Source: Chitinophaga skermanii (lineage in GTDB: Bacteria > Bacteroidota > Bacteroidia > Chitinophagales > Chitinophagaceae). Taken from it: a stretch of 64,000 bases of DNA. The DNA is taken from the NCBI RefSeq assembly GCF_003259335.1, contig NZ_QLLL01000015.1:1-64000 (forward strand), read 5' to 3'. The position numbers and the translations under genes are program-made. Within the stretch, counting starts at the first letter, position 1, and the number at the start of each line of letters is the position of its first letter. Below the pieces are notes generated by a model. It made no database searches, was not told the origin of the DNA, and saw nothing but the letters and a program-made list of their open reading frames with translations. Of the stretch, positions 1 to 13,300 are shown piece after piece.

Positions 1-245
1 TCCTTTTGCTCTTCTGGTGTCATAGCTATTTCATTTATTGTGGTAATTACCGCAATATCGCCCCTAAACCGCTTTTTCCAATTTTTTATATCATGATTCT
101 TTATGCCGTATTTAACGGCTAGCTGCGATACACTTAAATTACCAGTTTCGTAGTCACGCACCACCATACGCCTAAATGAATCATCATAACTCGATTGACC
201 ACCCCCAAGACCTTTTAGTCCAAATAATTTGCTTCTTTTCATCAT
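1..245 (-). CDS. IS3-family transposase OrfA, N-terminal part (runs off window)
   Basis: The minus-strand frame is open from the ATG at 245 to the window edge, about 81 codons. It starts MMKRSKLFGLKG and contains a helix-turn-helix with the wording GNLSVSQLAVKYGI followed by NWKKRF, the usual OrfA pattern (resolvase/IS3 transposase_8 type) that recognises the terminal repeats. In IS3 elements OrfA is normally followed by OrfB, the DDE integrase, reached by a -1 frameshift; that part is not in the window. A second in-frame ATG at 242 is equally possible as start. Identification rests on the HTH pattern only. Confidence 0.7.
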   Translation of the reverse strand, partial: MMKRSKLFGLKGLGGGQSSYDDSFRRMVVRDYETGNLSVSQLAVKYGIKNHDIKNWKKRFRGDIAVITTINEIAMTPEEQK

Positions 246-284
246 TTTTCATTTGTGGGTGTAAACTTTTTGTAGGACTAGACA
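1..284 (-). mobile_element. Left-end portion of an IS3-family insertion sequence
   Basis: The window opens inside an insertion sequence whose OrfA reads on the minus strand out of the window. Upstream of OrfA the minus strand reads TGTCTAGTCCTACAAAAAGT beginning at 284, which resembles an IS3-family terminal inverted repeat beginning with TG. Position 284 is therefore the proposed element boundary. The other end, OrfB and any target duplication lie outside the window, so the exact terminus is inference. Confidence 0.6.
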
Positions 285-380
285 GCATCCATACCTCGAA
301 GAAGGTATTACTTCAAGCTAATCATCACTTATTGCTATTTAACACTAGGTTTTCCTCCATTCGAGCTATCCGCAAACAAA

Positions 381-408
381 AACACCGTGAAGAGAACTCC
401 ACGGTGTT
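381..408 (-). terminator. Intrinsic terminator after the adhesin/PorP operon
   Basis: AACACCGTG (381-389) and CACGGTGTT (400-408) form a perfect 9-bp stem with a 10-nt loop. On the minus strand it is followed by a T-rich stretch. It lies 24 nt past the stop of the PorP/SprF gene and closes the long minus-strand run. Confidence 0.8.
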
Positions 409-431
409 AACGCAAAATAGAATAAGCTAAT

Positions 432-1355
432 CTATCTAAAAAGATGCATGATCAGTGCTAATTCAAAAGCACCATCGGTATAAGTTTTCAAACCACTGGT
501 TTGAGAGGTATACATGGCTTGTACACCAAAAATATTTTTGTAGCTAGCACCTACGCCAACGGTATAGTTCTTTGTAGAATGATAAAGCCCAAATACATTG
601 AAATAGTTGTTGTAAAACACAGCATTTGCCCCAAAATCGTAGATATTATCGTACCCATGTACGCCTCGTACCCCTACTTTCGGCTCGATATAGTTGAGTG
701 CTTCGTTGATTCGAATTTTATACCCTGCAGCAGCATAAAAGAAGGCCCCATCGATGGTCCGATCATCCGACGGGCGGAATACGTTCATGATGTTGGGCAA
801 GGAACCTTGAATGGTTAAGTTATGCGAGGTATAGGCCATACCAAAATCTCCTTCAAAGTAGTTCTCGCGGCGGTTGAAAGCGTTCAGGTTAGGATCGTTC
901 GGATCGCCGTTTAATTGGGAACGGTCGAGGCGTTCGTTGTTAATGCCTGCCGAAATCCCGAAGTGTAAGCGAGATACATCGTTCAAGGGTAAATGATAGG
1001 CGTATGTAAGCGACACTTTCGTACGGTTAATTAAACCGGCCTTGTCGTTATATACTTGTATACCTCCTCCTACTCTTTCAAGAAACATGGCATCGGCCGC
1101 CCCGTTTAGGGAAACCGGTGCACCTGGAATGCTGTTCCATTGTGCACGGCGCGCAAGGCTAATATGCACCCCTGTGTCGATACCTGCGAAAGCTGGGTTG
1201 CCAATATACTGGTTACCAAAGAACTGGGTACCCATGGGTTGTAATGGAGCCGCAGAACGAGAAACATCCTGTGCTTGCAAAGTACCGAAGGAAAGCGCTA
1301 GGCTGGCTAGCGCTATTCCCGGGATGATCATTATGTTTTTAATTACCTTATTCAT
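432..1355 (-). CDS. PorP/SprF family type IX secretion membrane protein
   Basis: The 307-residue product has a Sec signal peptide ending near residue 29 (LQAQD) and the PorP/SprF signature: NPAFAGID after an FFGNQYIGN segment, then a series of amphipathic strands ending in a terminal aromatic-basic pair (MHLFR). Members are outer-membrane barrels; SprF of Flavobacterium is needed for the surface delivery of the giant adhesin SprB encoded beside it. Here the gene starts 33 nt after the giant adhesin with a type B sorting domain, so it is very probably its dedicated partner. The gene is last in the minus-strand operon and is followed by a terminator. A second family member is at 36021-37016. 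Confidence 0.88.
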   Translation of the reverse strand: MNKVIKNIMIIPGIALASLALSFGTLQAQDVSRSAAPLQPMGTQFFGNQYIGNPAFAGIDTGVHISLARRAQWNSIPGAPVSLNGAADAMFLERVGGGIQVYNDKAGLINRTKVSLTYAYHLPLNDVSRLHFGISAGINNERLDRSQLNGDPNDPNLNAFNRRENYFEGDFGMAYTSHNLTIQGSLPNIMNVFRPSDDRTIDGAFFYAAAGYKIRINEALNYIEPKVGVRGVHGYDNIYDFGANAVFYNNYFNVFGLYHSTKNYTVGVGASYKNIFGVQAMYTSQTSGLKTYTDGAFELALIMHLFR

Positions 1356-1388
1356 TTTTTCGCGTTTGAATATATGGCGTAAATGCTA

Positions 1389-4300
1389 TTATAAATCGTT
1401 ATTAACAAGGGTGATGAAACCTTTAGATTTCGGTAAGTTAGGACCGAAGTCAACGATGAAGTAGTAAGTTCCTTCCGCTAATGGACGACCGTTTACTTTA
1501 CCATCCCACTCGTTCAAGTATCCTTTCTTATAGTAAACCATACGACCTGCACGGTCAAAGATTTTCACTTCATTTTGCGGGTACGCATCGATGTTCTTAA
1601 TCACCCAACGATCATTCACACCATCGCCATTCGGTGTTAACACGTTGGTAGCGTCGATTTTGAAGTCTTCGATGACCGTCATGTTTACAGATGCTGTGCC
1701 GGTACAACCGTCTGCATTCTTAGCTGTTACAGTGTACGTTGTGTTCTGCATTGGACGAACCGTTAGTGCAGGACTATTTATACCTGTGATAATACCATCA
1801 GCATTCGACCAAGTGTAAGAAAGACCACCTGTAGCAGTTAATACCACTGTAGCACCTTTCGATACATTCAAGCCTTTATCGCTCGAAATCGTTACCACAG
1901 GAACAGCGTTCACGGTGAACATAAACGAAGTACTTACTTTATCGATACCGCCGTTCGCTGTACCGCCGTTGTCTTGTACGGTGAGTGTTACGAAGGCATT
2001 ACCGGTAGCATTTGCTTTCAAGCGGTAGGTAATGGTTACTGTTTTAGCCGTTGCATTGTAGCTAGCGGTTAATACATCAAACAAGTTATTATCGGCCGTG
2101 ATAGTTGGCGTAATTGTTTGGCTTGTTTCAGGGCCCGGTGTTACGTTTTGTACGGTGATGGTATGCGTTTCAGTAGTAGCACATGCTTTTTGAGCGGCGA
2201 TTGTGCCTACTGTTGGTGCTTCATTCACATCTACCACGTTAATAATAAATGTTTGATCGAAGAAGAGGCCGCCTTTATCTGTTGTACGAACGCGGATGCT
2301 ATAAGTATTCTTCGCTTCGTAGTTCGTTACTTGGTTAATGCGAAGTGCATTACCAAGGATACTGAAGGCTGCATTATCGGTGTCGCCTGTACCTGTTACT
2401 AAAGTATAGGTATGCGTATCGTCGGCATCTGTATCAATTGTTGTGAACGTACCTACGGTAGCCCCGCTAGCATTGTTTTCAAGGATCGAATTTTTGCTGA
2501 GGGTTAAACCTGTTGGCGCGTTGTTGATGCTCAGTAAGTTGATGATGATCGCTTGTTGTGCACTACGGTTCAAGCCATCTGTTACAGATACTTGGATCGT
2601 GAGTGTATGCGAAACGAGGTATCTCAAGTCAGCATCATTAATAGTCAGTTTACCGGTGGTAGCGTTCAATACGAAGTCAGGTACACCATTGTTGTTCTGA
2701 TCCGTGTTCACGTCTATTCTCCAATCGGTAAAGATATTGCTCGCATCGGTTGCGTAGATCGTACCTAATACGGCACCCACTGAACTCTTCTCGTTAATAG
2801 CGAAGGTAACCGGTGTAACAACTGGTGGTGTTCTATCGTAATTAATACGGATTGTATCGGCAGATGCTAAGTTTTGGTTACCCAAGCTATCGATGGCACC
2901 ATTTGCCGGGATGCTTACAGTAGCAACACCGTCGGTCATTGGTGTTACGGTGAAGCTATAATTAGCACCGCTACCTGTGAAGCCGGTAATAGCACCGTTC
3001 GTTACACTGATATCATTTACTAAGAAGCCTGTTACCGGTTTGCTGAATACAACATTCACTGGGAACGGTGTATTGATGCGGTTAGCTGCTGTAGTAGAAA
3101 TGTTAACCGTTGGGCGAACGTTATCGATAATTGTCGACACTACATTCGTATAAGGAGCAAGCGGGTTGCCGCTAGAGTCCTTCATGTTATTAGGTGAATT
3201 CAAGCTAAAGGAGATCTTACCTGCACCTGTTACGTCGGCCGCTAAAATTGTAGAATCATTATAGTGGTAGATATTCCAAGTGTACGTTAACGTACCTGTA
3301 GTTTGAATATTAAATAGGCCAATATTAGCACCGAGTACCTTCTCGCTATAAGCTACTACATAACGTACTTGTTGTGCATTGCTGCTAGTTGAAGGAATCA
3401 CTTTAACACCCGTTACTACTGGTATAATACCATCTACATGAACGCCAGAAGTTGCTGGAGCTGTTGGCAATGTTAAAATGGCATTGTTACCGGCGATATC
3501 TGTAATGCTTGATCCTGCTACTGTACTAATCGCATTTGCCAAAGCAACGTGATGTTGTTGATCACCTGTTTGAACGGTATAGGTAAATACTAATGTATTT
3601 GTACCGTTACCACTTAAGATCGTTGCTGTGCGTGTTGCATTATTGAATGGTAAGCTGATGATTGGTGCACCTGTGTATACGACAGGTTCGTCAAACGTTA
3701 CTTCAAAGTTCAATACGGCACCTAACCCGTTTCTACCGGCAGTTGGGTATTTCACACTAACTACTTTCGGTTGCACCGCATCAACTTTCACATTTGCTGT
3801 GCTTGGTGTGCCTATAATAGAAGAATCTGCAATTGTACCTAAAGCATTCTTGAATTGGTTGCGGATAGCAGTACCGATTTCGATACCATCTGTATCGAGT
3901 TCACCGGTTTGTACGGTGTATTCGAATGATTGGATGTTACCATTATTAGATACATGTACTGCTTTCACCGCTTTCGTACCAATTGTAAATGGTAAGTACG
4001 GAACGTTTGCTGCATCGGCTAATGTTACTGCTTGGTTGTAGGTTACGTTGAAGCGTAATACTTCGCCCGCGCGGTAAATGCTATCTGCAGGTACGGTAAT
4101 ATTCGTGATAGCCGGTGCCGAGTTTAATACGTCGATGATGATTTTACCCAGGCCTGTCGTATCGGCTGTATTGCCTGCCAAGTCGGTTGGGATTGGCAAC
4201 ACATGTGTAATAGTACCATCGCCACCGTTTACATTGGTAGTAAAGTAGATGGTATTGATGGCCTGTACTTCGCTGAAATTGCTCAACTGTACGTTGCCTG

Positions 4301-7300
4301 TAGTAGTGAAGCTAGACCATTGTGTTGTAATTGGCGTAAGTGGTTCGGATGTAATCAAACGAATATTCACTTGGCCGGTTGTCATTGGTGAAGCCGACAA
4401 CAATGTATAGCTAGTAATAGTTGGTCTAACACCATCAATCACTTTCGCGGTAGTAATATTTGGTAATGTATTTACCAAGTTATTGCCATGCATATCTGTG
4501 ATCGTGCTAGCTGTTAAATCAATGGTTGAGCTAACTGCTAATTGTTTTTTCTCGTCACCTTCTTTTACAGTGTATTGGAAAGTAAGGGTATCTGTATGAT
4601 TACCATTTACCACATCAGCAAATACCACGCTACCATCTTTCAATATAATGCTCAATTTCGGCGTACCAGTATAAGTAACTGCTTCGTTGAAGCCTACTTT
4701 AATTTGAATGGTTTGACCAATACCGTAAAGATCAGCTGCTGGATATTTAACTGTTGTAGCTACCGGCGCTTTCGCATCGATACGGATGTTAGCCGTGTTC
4801 GGGATATTATTGATAGTTGTATCTGCCAATACGTTGTATTGGTTTTGGAGTGAACCGAGCAATTTATCGCCCACTACGATACCATCTGCATCCATATCAT
4901 CTGCTACCACTGTGTATTGGAAGTGGTAAGTATTACCCGTTGTGCCGGTATGCGAAGCGTATTTCACGATGTTACCATCGATCGTAAACGGCAATCTTGG
5001 CGCATTTGCAGGATCTACGATTGTTAATGCTTGATCAAATGTTACATCGAAGTTCATTACGTTGCCTAAGCGGTATGTGCTATCGGCTGGTACGGTGATG
5101 TTCGTAATAGTTGCCGGTTTATTAGCGATGATGATAACCGGGATATTAACACCCGTTGTATCTAATGTATTACCTGCTTCATCTAGGAGGTTTACTTTAC
5201 TAAAGTCTAATGTAGCAGTACCATCTCCACCTGTTACTACACCATTATATTCAAACACGGTTACTGAAGGCTGAATATTCACATATGAATTATTCAATAC
5301 AGCCGTACCTGTAACAATATCTGCGCTGGTATAATCGTGGCGCATTCTTTCTGAGAATGTTACTGTGAATTTGTAGTTACCGGTAGCCATAGGTGATGCA
5401 GAGGCAGTAATGCTCTGAATGGTAGGACGGATACCATCTACTTTAGCATTGCTCAATGTTGTTGCCGGTATTGTTAATGTAGCTGCACGTTGACTATTGA
5501 TAGTTGTTATAGTACCTCCATTTAGATCTATTGGAGCATTGAAACTAATACCATCCATATCAAAGTCGCCCGCCTGTACCGTGTATGTAAACATTACGGT
5601 AGTACTATTGGTAACCGGTGTAACCGTTGCCAATACGTTGGATGCACCTATTTGGATCGGCAATTGTACATTGCCTTGTGCTGTAACAGGGGTGCTAAAG
5701 GTAGCAGTTGCTGTTATAACGTCACCCAATTTATAAGTACTATCCGGCACCGTTACTGTAGTAACAGTTGCCGATGTAGCATCTATATTAATATTAGGAT
5801 ATTGTTGGAATGCACTAGGGATGTTCATATCCAACAACCAGCCTGCAGAATCGTACGGAGGACCGTAAGCTGCCACTGTTCTTAAAGTATCAAATAATTC
5901 GATGCCGTTTGCTTTATCCCCAGCAGCCACGATATATGATAAGAAGATCGTTTTACCATCGGCTGATGTGCTATCATATGTTGCGGCCGGTACTCCATTT
6001 GTTGTAATTAAATTCAATTGGAGATCGTCTAATGCACTCGCTAATGGTTCAGATAATTGAACGCCGAATTGGAGTTTGTTGCCCAAACGGTAAGTGCTAT
6101 CCGCAGGAGGAATAATACCTGTAATAGTAGGACGATCATTATCGATACGTAAAGTAGTACCTACCACTTCACCTGCTGCCATTGCATTACCTGCAATATC
6201 TACAATCGCGTTCGGCGATTTTACTTTTAATGTAAGTGTACCGGAACCCGCTGTATTTAGGTCGACCCTAATACTGTTGGTTGCAATATTTTGCAAGGTA
6301 GTCATGGTGGCATTTAAGGTACCTGTTGTAACTACCTCGAATGTTGAAACACTCCAATTTGCAAAGTATTCATTGAAAGCGAAAGTATAAGCCACGTTCG
6401 TAGCAGGAATCACTTTTGTAGAATCTTTATCCGTAACAACACTTGTAACATATGGTCTAATACCATCTACAAACCTCGAAGTAAATGAAGTATCACTAAG
6501 TGTACCCGTTAAATTTACGCCTTGTTGTGTTTTAATAGCACCACCGTTCAATACAAAATTACCCGTGGTAACAATGTTCACTTCTGGGTCGCCTTCTTGT
6601 ACTGTATAATTAAATATAGCCGTGTTGCCGGTAACCGTATTCAATGTAGCGTATTTCGTATCACCGCCCAATTTCAATTCCATGGTAACACTATTGCTAA
6701 TGTTCATAGCTTGGTTGAACGTTACGTCGATTGGTAATGTGCTACCGATTTTGTAACGATTATTGGCAACGCCAGCAACAATTGATGTAACGGCAGGTGT
6801 AACACCATTCACGAATACGGCATTTGTTGGAGCCATATTTGCTAAGGCTGTAGCAGCAGCATTGTTTACGGAATCCACGATGGTGGTAGTGCCCAATACC
6901 AAGGTTGGATCTACTACAATACCATCTGTATCCAAATCGCCTTCTGCTACTGTATAAGCGAATTGGAGGGTATTATTGTTTGATGAAACGAAGGTGGCTT
7001 GTTTAGTAGCTGCACCTATTACGATATTCATGTAAGCATCTGTACCAGTTACAGTAACCGGTTTGGAGTATTGTACAGCGAAATGTAATGTTTCACCTTT
7101 CTTATAAGTACTATCAGCAGGAACAAGTACCGTGTCTACAACCGGCGCAATACGATCGATGTAGAACGTTTCACTTAACATTTGGTCGGCAGCCGTTAAG
7201 GTATTACCAATAGAATCTGTTAAGTATCCTTGTTTAAGACTAAGGTGTAATGTACCAACACCACTAATGAATCGTGGCTTAATTGTATATGTAATATTAT

Positions 7301-10300
7301 CGGTTGAAGCAGCCGACAATCCAGCCACTCCTAATGTACCTGTTGTATTGAATTGGATGGCGTTTTGAATAGTGCCTTTCATTTTTTCGCTAAACACTAA
7401 TTGGTAGCTCACCTCTTGCAAATTATTAGGGTTGGCATCCAATCTTGTAAAGCTTATTACTTGCGGACGAACAGCATCGATCACATCAATAGCTGCATCG
7501 ATGTTGACAGGGTTTTGTAAGGCGTTATCGTTCACATCAGTTACATAAGAAATGCTATCGATATGAATACTATTACGCGCTTCTAGCCCTTCCGTAACGG
7601 TTAAGGTGAAATCTATTGAATGACCGCTTCCTGCTGTTGGCGTATCAAATATTACAGCTTGGCCGTTCACAGTTGCATATACTTTTGCCGACGATTGGAA
7701 GTTCACGGCTTCGTTGAACTGTACATTGGCGCTGATGGTAGTTCCAATCATAGCGCTTGCTGGTGTTACTGTAACCGCTGTTACTTTCGGACCCACCGCA
7801 TCGGCAATGCTGGTTGTAACCACATTTTGTGGCGATTGTACTAAATCGTTACCCGCTATATCACGCACCACAGCAATGCCATAAGCTAAGCTATCGTACG
7901 CAATTACACCACTATCACCTGCCACCACGGTATAATCAAAGCGCATTTCTGTACCGTTTGATTGGAACACGCCCGGTACTACAGCTACTTTGTTACCAAT
8001 CTTCATGTAGAAACGAAGCGTATCTTGAACCGTTACTTTTTCATCAAAGTAAACCGTCAAATTCACCACATCTCCTACTTTGAAAGTGCGGTTATTATAG
8101 TATCCTAAGCTGCTTATACCCGGACGTTTACCGTCTAACCTAATATTAGTCGTATTCGCAGTTGGTACGGTCAGTTGTATGTCATTGTTCGCTAGATCAA
8201 CAATAGTACTGCCGTTAAGTTCCAGTATATTATCGATAACAGTGCTGGCGTTATTGGCATTCGTAGCCACGGTAACCGCCTTCAAGGTAATGGTGGTATC
8301 GGTATGACTATCATAATTAGCATAGAAGCTAATACCATTAGATGATACATTCAAACGCGGAGCGCCTGTTAATGTAATTGGTTCATTCGTATGTAAAACA
8401 TACGTGAGCGTATCGCCAATTTTGTATGTTTTAGCTGTTGGCAAGTCAATGGTAGTAAATGCCGGTGCTTTACGATCGAAATAGTAAGCATTGCTGGTAA
8501 TTGCTTGTGTAAGTACGTTACCTGCGATGTCGGTTAAATTAGTGATACCTGGCACAGCAGCTGTTACCGTACCATCTAATCCATTATTACCACTCATATC
8601 AAATACAATTCTGTAAGTAGTATCATCAATCGCCGTCACATTCGTACCGGTACCCAGCATTAAGCCATTGGTAAAGGTAAGATTGAACATATCCAATGAA
8701 GGCGTATTGATTTTTTCGCTTGTATGGAAGTACAGGCTGATCATATCAGCAGGGAATGCCGGTGTTCTAGCATCCGGTTTCTCTAATACAAGGGAAGTTA
8801 CTACAGGGCGAACGGCGTCGATTAAGCAATCTGCCAAGGTATAGGTATAACCCGACTCTTGTGATAGGTTGCCCACCATGTCCGTTACTGAACCATTTGT
8901 ACGGTCAACATTACCAAAGATGGTAATGTCCGAAATAGTTGGCACCACATCTTCCTCTACTATATACCTGAACGTTACCGTAGAAGCATTGGCTTTACCA
9001 AGGTATTTGGCTAATACTTCTGTATTGTTGCCATTGAGCCTAATTTTCAGCATAGGAGAATCCACGACTGTAACCGCTTCATCATACACTATATTAACAT
9101 CTAGGCTATCACCGATATGGTAAGTTTTGGCCGGGATGGTAACATTATTAATATTTGGACGAACGGCATCCACTTTAGCAACAGTTCTAATAATTGTTGC
9201 AATTGGTGCATATGCATTCCCCAATGTATCAGTAATACCGTTTGAAATATTATATGCTGCCTGTACGCCAATTGTTTCCCTGGCGTTGGCAGGTACTGTA
9301 AATCTAAAGCGAACAGTACTATCGTTTGTTTGTGAAACTGCAATGGCCGAAGTATTCGGTAGCGTGGCCAATTTCAATGGTAAGTAAACTGTACCGGTAT
9401 ATTTCACCGCTTCGTCGAATACCACATCGAAGAAGATGTTTTGACCTTCGCGGTAAGTACTATCGGCTGTTTCAACACGTACGATAGATGGAGCCGCCTG
9501 ATCTACTGTATAGCTTGGGCCTGTTACAGCTGTTGATGTACTTGGGTTATTGGCAAGGTCAACGATTGTTGAGGCGATCGTAGTTGGCGTAAGGGTACCT
9601 GATCCACTTACTTGAATGGTGGCTATGAAACTAGTATCAGATTCTTTCACCATGGTATTACTTAGAACTGTAAGTCCATTCAGCTGGTTGAATAAGCTAA
9701 TGTTACCATTTACAGGTTCCGAGTAAGTAATTCTATATGTAAGTGCCGTAGCATTTGTACGTTCTGGCAGCAAACGTTCCCAACGAATAATGGTTGGTGA
9801 AACGCCATCCACTTTTGAACCTGTTACAGGGAACACGGCTGAGGCTGTATCTACCGTTTCATTACCAACAACATCTTTTATGGTACCTCCGTTTAATTTA
9901 AAGCCCACTACTTCGAAACCTGTTGGCGCTTCATCGCCTTCTACAATAGTATATTGGAATACTAAGTCGTTACCATTCGTTGCCGTATACGTAGCATTTA
10001 CCGTTCTGTTACCGATTTGTAAGGTAGCTGTTGGAGCACCCGACACTGTAACTTGTTCATTGAAGGTAATCGCTGTTGTGGCGATACTACCTACTTTCAA
10101 TAACAGGGATGCCGGTGAAGCACTCACGGCTGTTACATAAGGTCGTATACCATCCACTTTCGTATTTACTAATATAGCGTTCGGTATTTGTGCAGGAACA
10201 AGCGGAATGCCATATTCACTTGTCATCGCACTGTCGCTTTCCATGACACCTACTTTAATACCATCCGTATCCACATCACCTTCTTTCACTGTATAATAGA

Positions 10301-13300
10301 ATATATAATTCGTATTGCCTGACACATAGGATAATGGAACATAGATTGTATCAGTACCCAAGTAAAGCGGTAAACGAATTGTGCCAGTTGCTACTATCGG
10401 CATATTATAATTAATACCAAACAATAACTGTTCTCCTATAGCATATGTTTTTGAATTAGGAGGATTAAAGCTCGTTGCCGTTGGTGCTCGCCTGTCTATT
10501 AAAATAGGTGCTGGCGTTAATAAAGAATTCGAAAGTGGATTACCTACAGCGTCCTTTATATCATTAATGTTAAAGGTTGAGTTCAACGATAAACTATAGA
10601 TACCAGTGCCTGTAATTTTCACATAGAATGTATAGGTGGTATCATTAATATTCGTGAACCCTTCGATAACACCTGTTAACCCGCCTCCAATAGAAACCGT
10701 GAATTTACTTGGAATAACTCCCGTAACAGGTTCTGTAAATTTCAACTTATACGGAATAGAATCTCTACCTGTTGTAACATTTGGAATTTCTAATGTCCAA
10801 TTTCCTGTTGGTGGAACACCGTCAATAATCACATTGGCTGCACTTCTATATGGTAAACTTGGGTCGACTAACGGCATATCTGTGTTAAGCCCTTTAATCG
10901 TATTGTAATATAAACCTATCGCGGTAGGTACATGCAATGTATCTTTTGGATCATTCCAGAAAACAGGCACTGTATATACAATAGAATCACCCGCATATGC
11001 AGCGGTTGCTAGGCGATCGACCCCGTTTATATTGACTTTAAATTGTGCAGCACTAAATGACCAGATGGGCTGGTTGAAACGAACAACAAAACGTAATTCG
11101 TCATTTATTTTATAACCACCATCAGCCGGGATTTTGAAATCAATGATTTTCAATTCCGCGGCATTCACAAGCACAGCGGTTGTAGCTGGTATAGTGGCGA
11201 TAGCAAAATTTGTCACTTCATTACCCGCCTGGTCTTTTACAGCTAAGCCGGTTGGTAATTCCAACGATCCAATAACGACCCCGTCGTTATCAACTTCGAA
11301 TGGTTGTACATGATAGTTGAAATTAATTTTTGTTACCCCGTTTTCTACGGTGTAATTATATACCGGCACCGCGCGAACAGTATCGCCAATGGTAACCTGT
11401 AAAGTTAACTGTTTGAGGTTAGCCGTATCTAACACTTCGCTTGCAGATACAGTGAATACCATTAACTCATTGTATTTGTACGTTTTGTTAGCAGGCGGTG
11501 CAACTTGGGTGAAAGTTGGTACCACCCCATCAATCTCAATCAAACGAGCTGGAGCAATCTTAGTAGGCGGTAAACCTAAATATGCTTCCAATCCACTGAG
11601 GTTCGTAATAAACCCATCGTTATGACTTAACGAGGTTACATCCAAAGCAGTAGCTACATCGCCCGGTTGAACAACGTAATTGAAGGTTAAAGTATTCGTA
11701 CCTGAACCAGTTACATAATTCAACGTTCTTACCGGTGTAGTATTAATAGTAATAGTAGGTGTGTTAGAAACCTTAACAGGTTCGCTAAATGTAAGATTAA
11801 AGGCAACTGTTTGTCCAATACCGAATTTCGAGTTACCCGTTCCAGTAGCAGTAATCGACGTTACCGCTGCAGCACCTGGTACAATGTCTAAGTTCATTGT
11901 ATAAGTACCCGTTTGGGCTGGAGGCGGTGAATTGCCTTTATCATTAAAGGTGATAGTAATGGTAGCAGGACCAAAATATCCAAAACCAGGTGCATAAGAA
12001 TACTCGTATCGTAATAACGAGTTCAAATTTGCCATTGTAGTTGTTCCACTTACACTTGCACTTTCTGCGCCAGTGGAGAACACCCTAATTACACCATGGG
12101 TAGCTGTGATCGTATAATCACCACTACCAGGATTTATATCTGGATCACTTACCGTGATTAACGTTGAATCTTTGAATTCGAGCGTTTGAATATTCGTAAG
12201 CGAAATAGTATTCGCAGGCCCTGTAATTACAGGAGCATCATTCACCCCTACCTTGTTCACTGTAACTGATACCGTAGAGGTTCCCGTTGTGCCATATACC
12301 CAATCGGTGGCCGTAAATCGGTACACAATAGGCGTAGCAGATGGATTTTGCGATGTATTCTTGAATTGAACAGCGTTTAACACCCTATTTGCTTTCGCAA
12401 TCGTAAAAGTAGTATCGTTAGGATCTACCAGCGAAATGGTCAATGTTTTCGCAGCTACAGAATAACTTGCCTGTACGCGACCAAACTGGGTAGAATCGGT
12501 ATTCACAAAAATCAAACTATCACTATTTTCGCCCCCACTTACCGCGTAAACACTGACACCTCTTAATATCGTTCCATCATCAGATGCAACAATACTATTA
12601 TGTAAGTTTATAGCTGGATCTCCTTCTGTGTAAGTGATTGAAGTGGAGGTACCATCTACGGAAGGAGCAAGATTGGTAACGTAAGTGGTAATAGAAGTAA
12701 CCGGGGCACTTGTCAAACTTAAGCCACTACTAGAAGAAGCAACTGTTAACCTTAATTGCCCTGTGTTTGCATACCCACTATTCACATATACTAAGGCATC
12801 ATTACCAGAGAAGGTAATGTCTGTAATTTTTTCAAATTGGATATTTCCTCCAACGTCCACTAAAGTGAGGTTGTCTTTTGTAAGTCCATTTAACGGCGCA
12901 TTACCCGACACGATATAATAAAACTCTTCATTGTTTCTAACTGAAACGGGGCTTGCTTGAATGGGTAGAACACTTAATACTTTAACATCGGGTTCAAATT
13001 TATACATGGTGTATTGGTAACCACCTGTAGTACTTTCGTTACCGCTATTCGCGTAGATAGTTCCATTTGGCATGACCACCATCCCTCGTGGTTGCTCAAA
13101 ATCGTTGCCACCTAAACCACCATAGGATCCTACCAATGCATTGGGGATCCTAAGAAGTTCTACAGCTGTCGGCGAATATTTGACGATATCGAAGTTCCGG
13201 CCGTCTGTACTTTCTGTCACATACAAATTCCCATCTTTATCGCTGGCTATGGAAGAATAATATTTCCCCGATAAAAACATGGCTTGGGAAAAATTATTCC

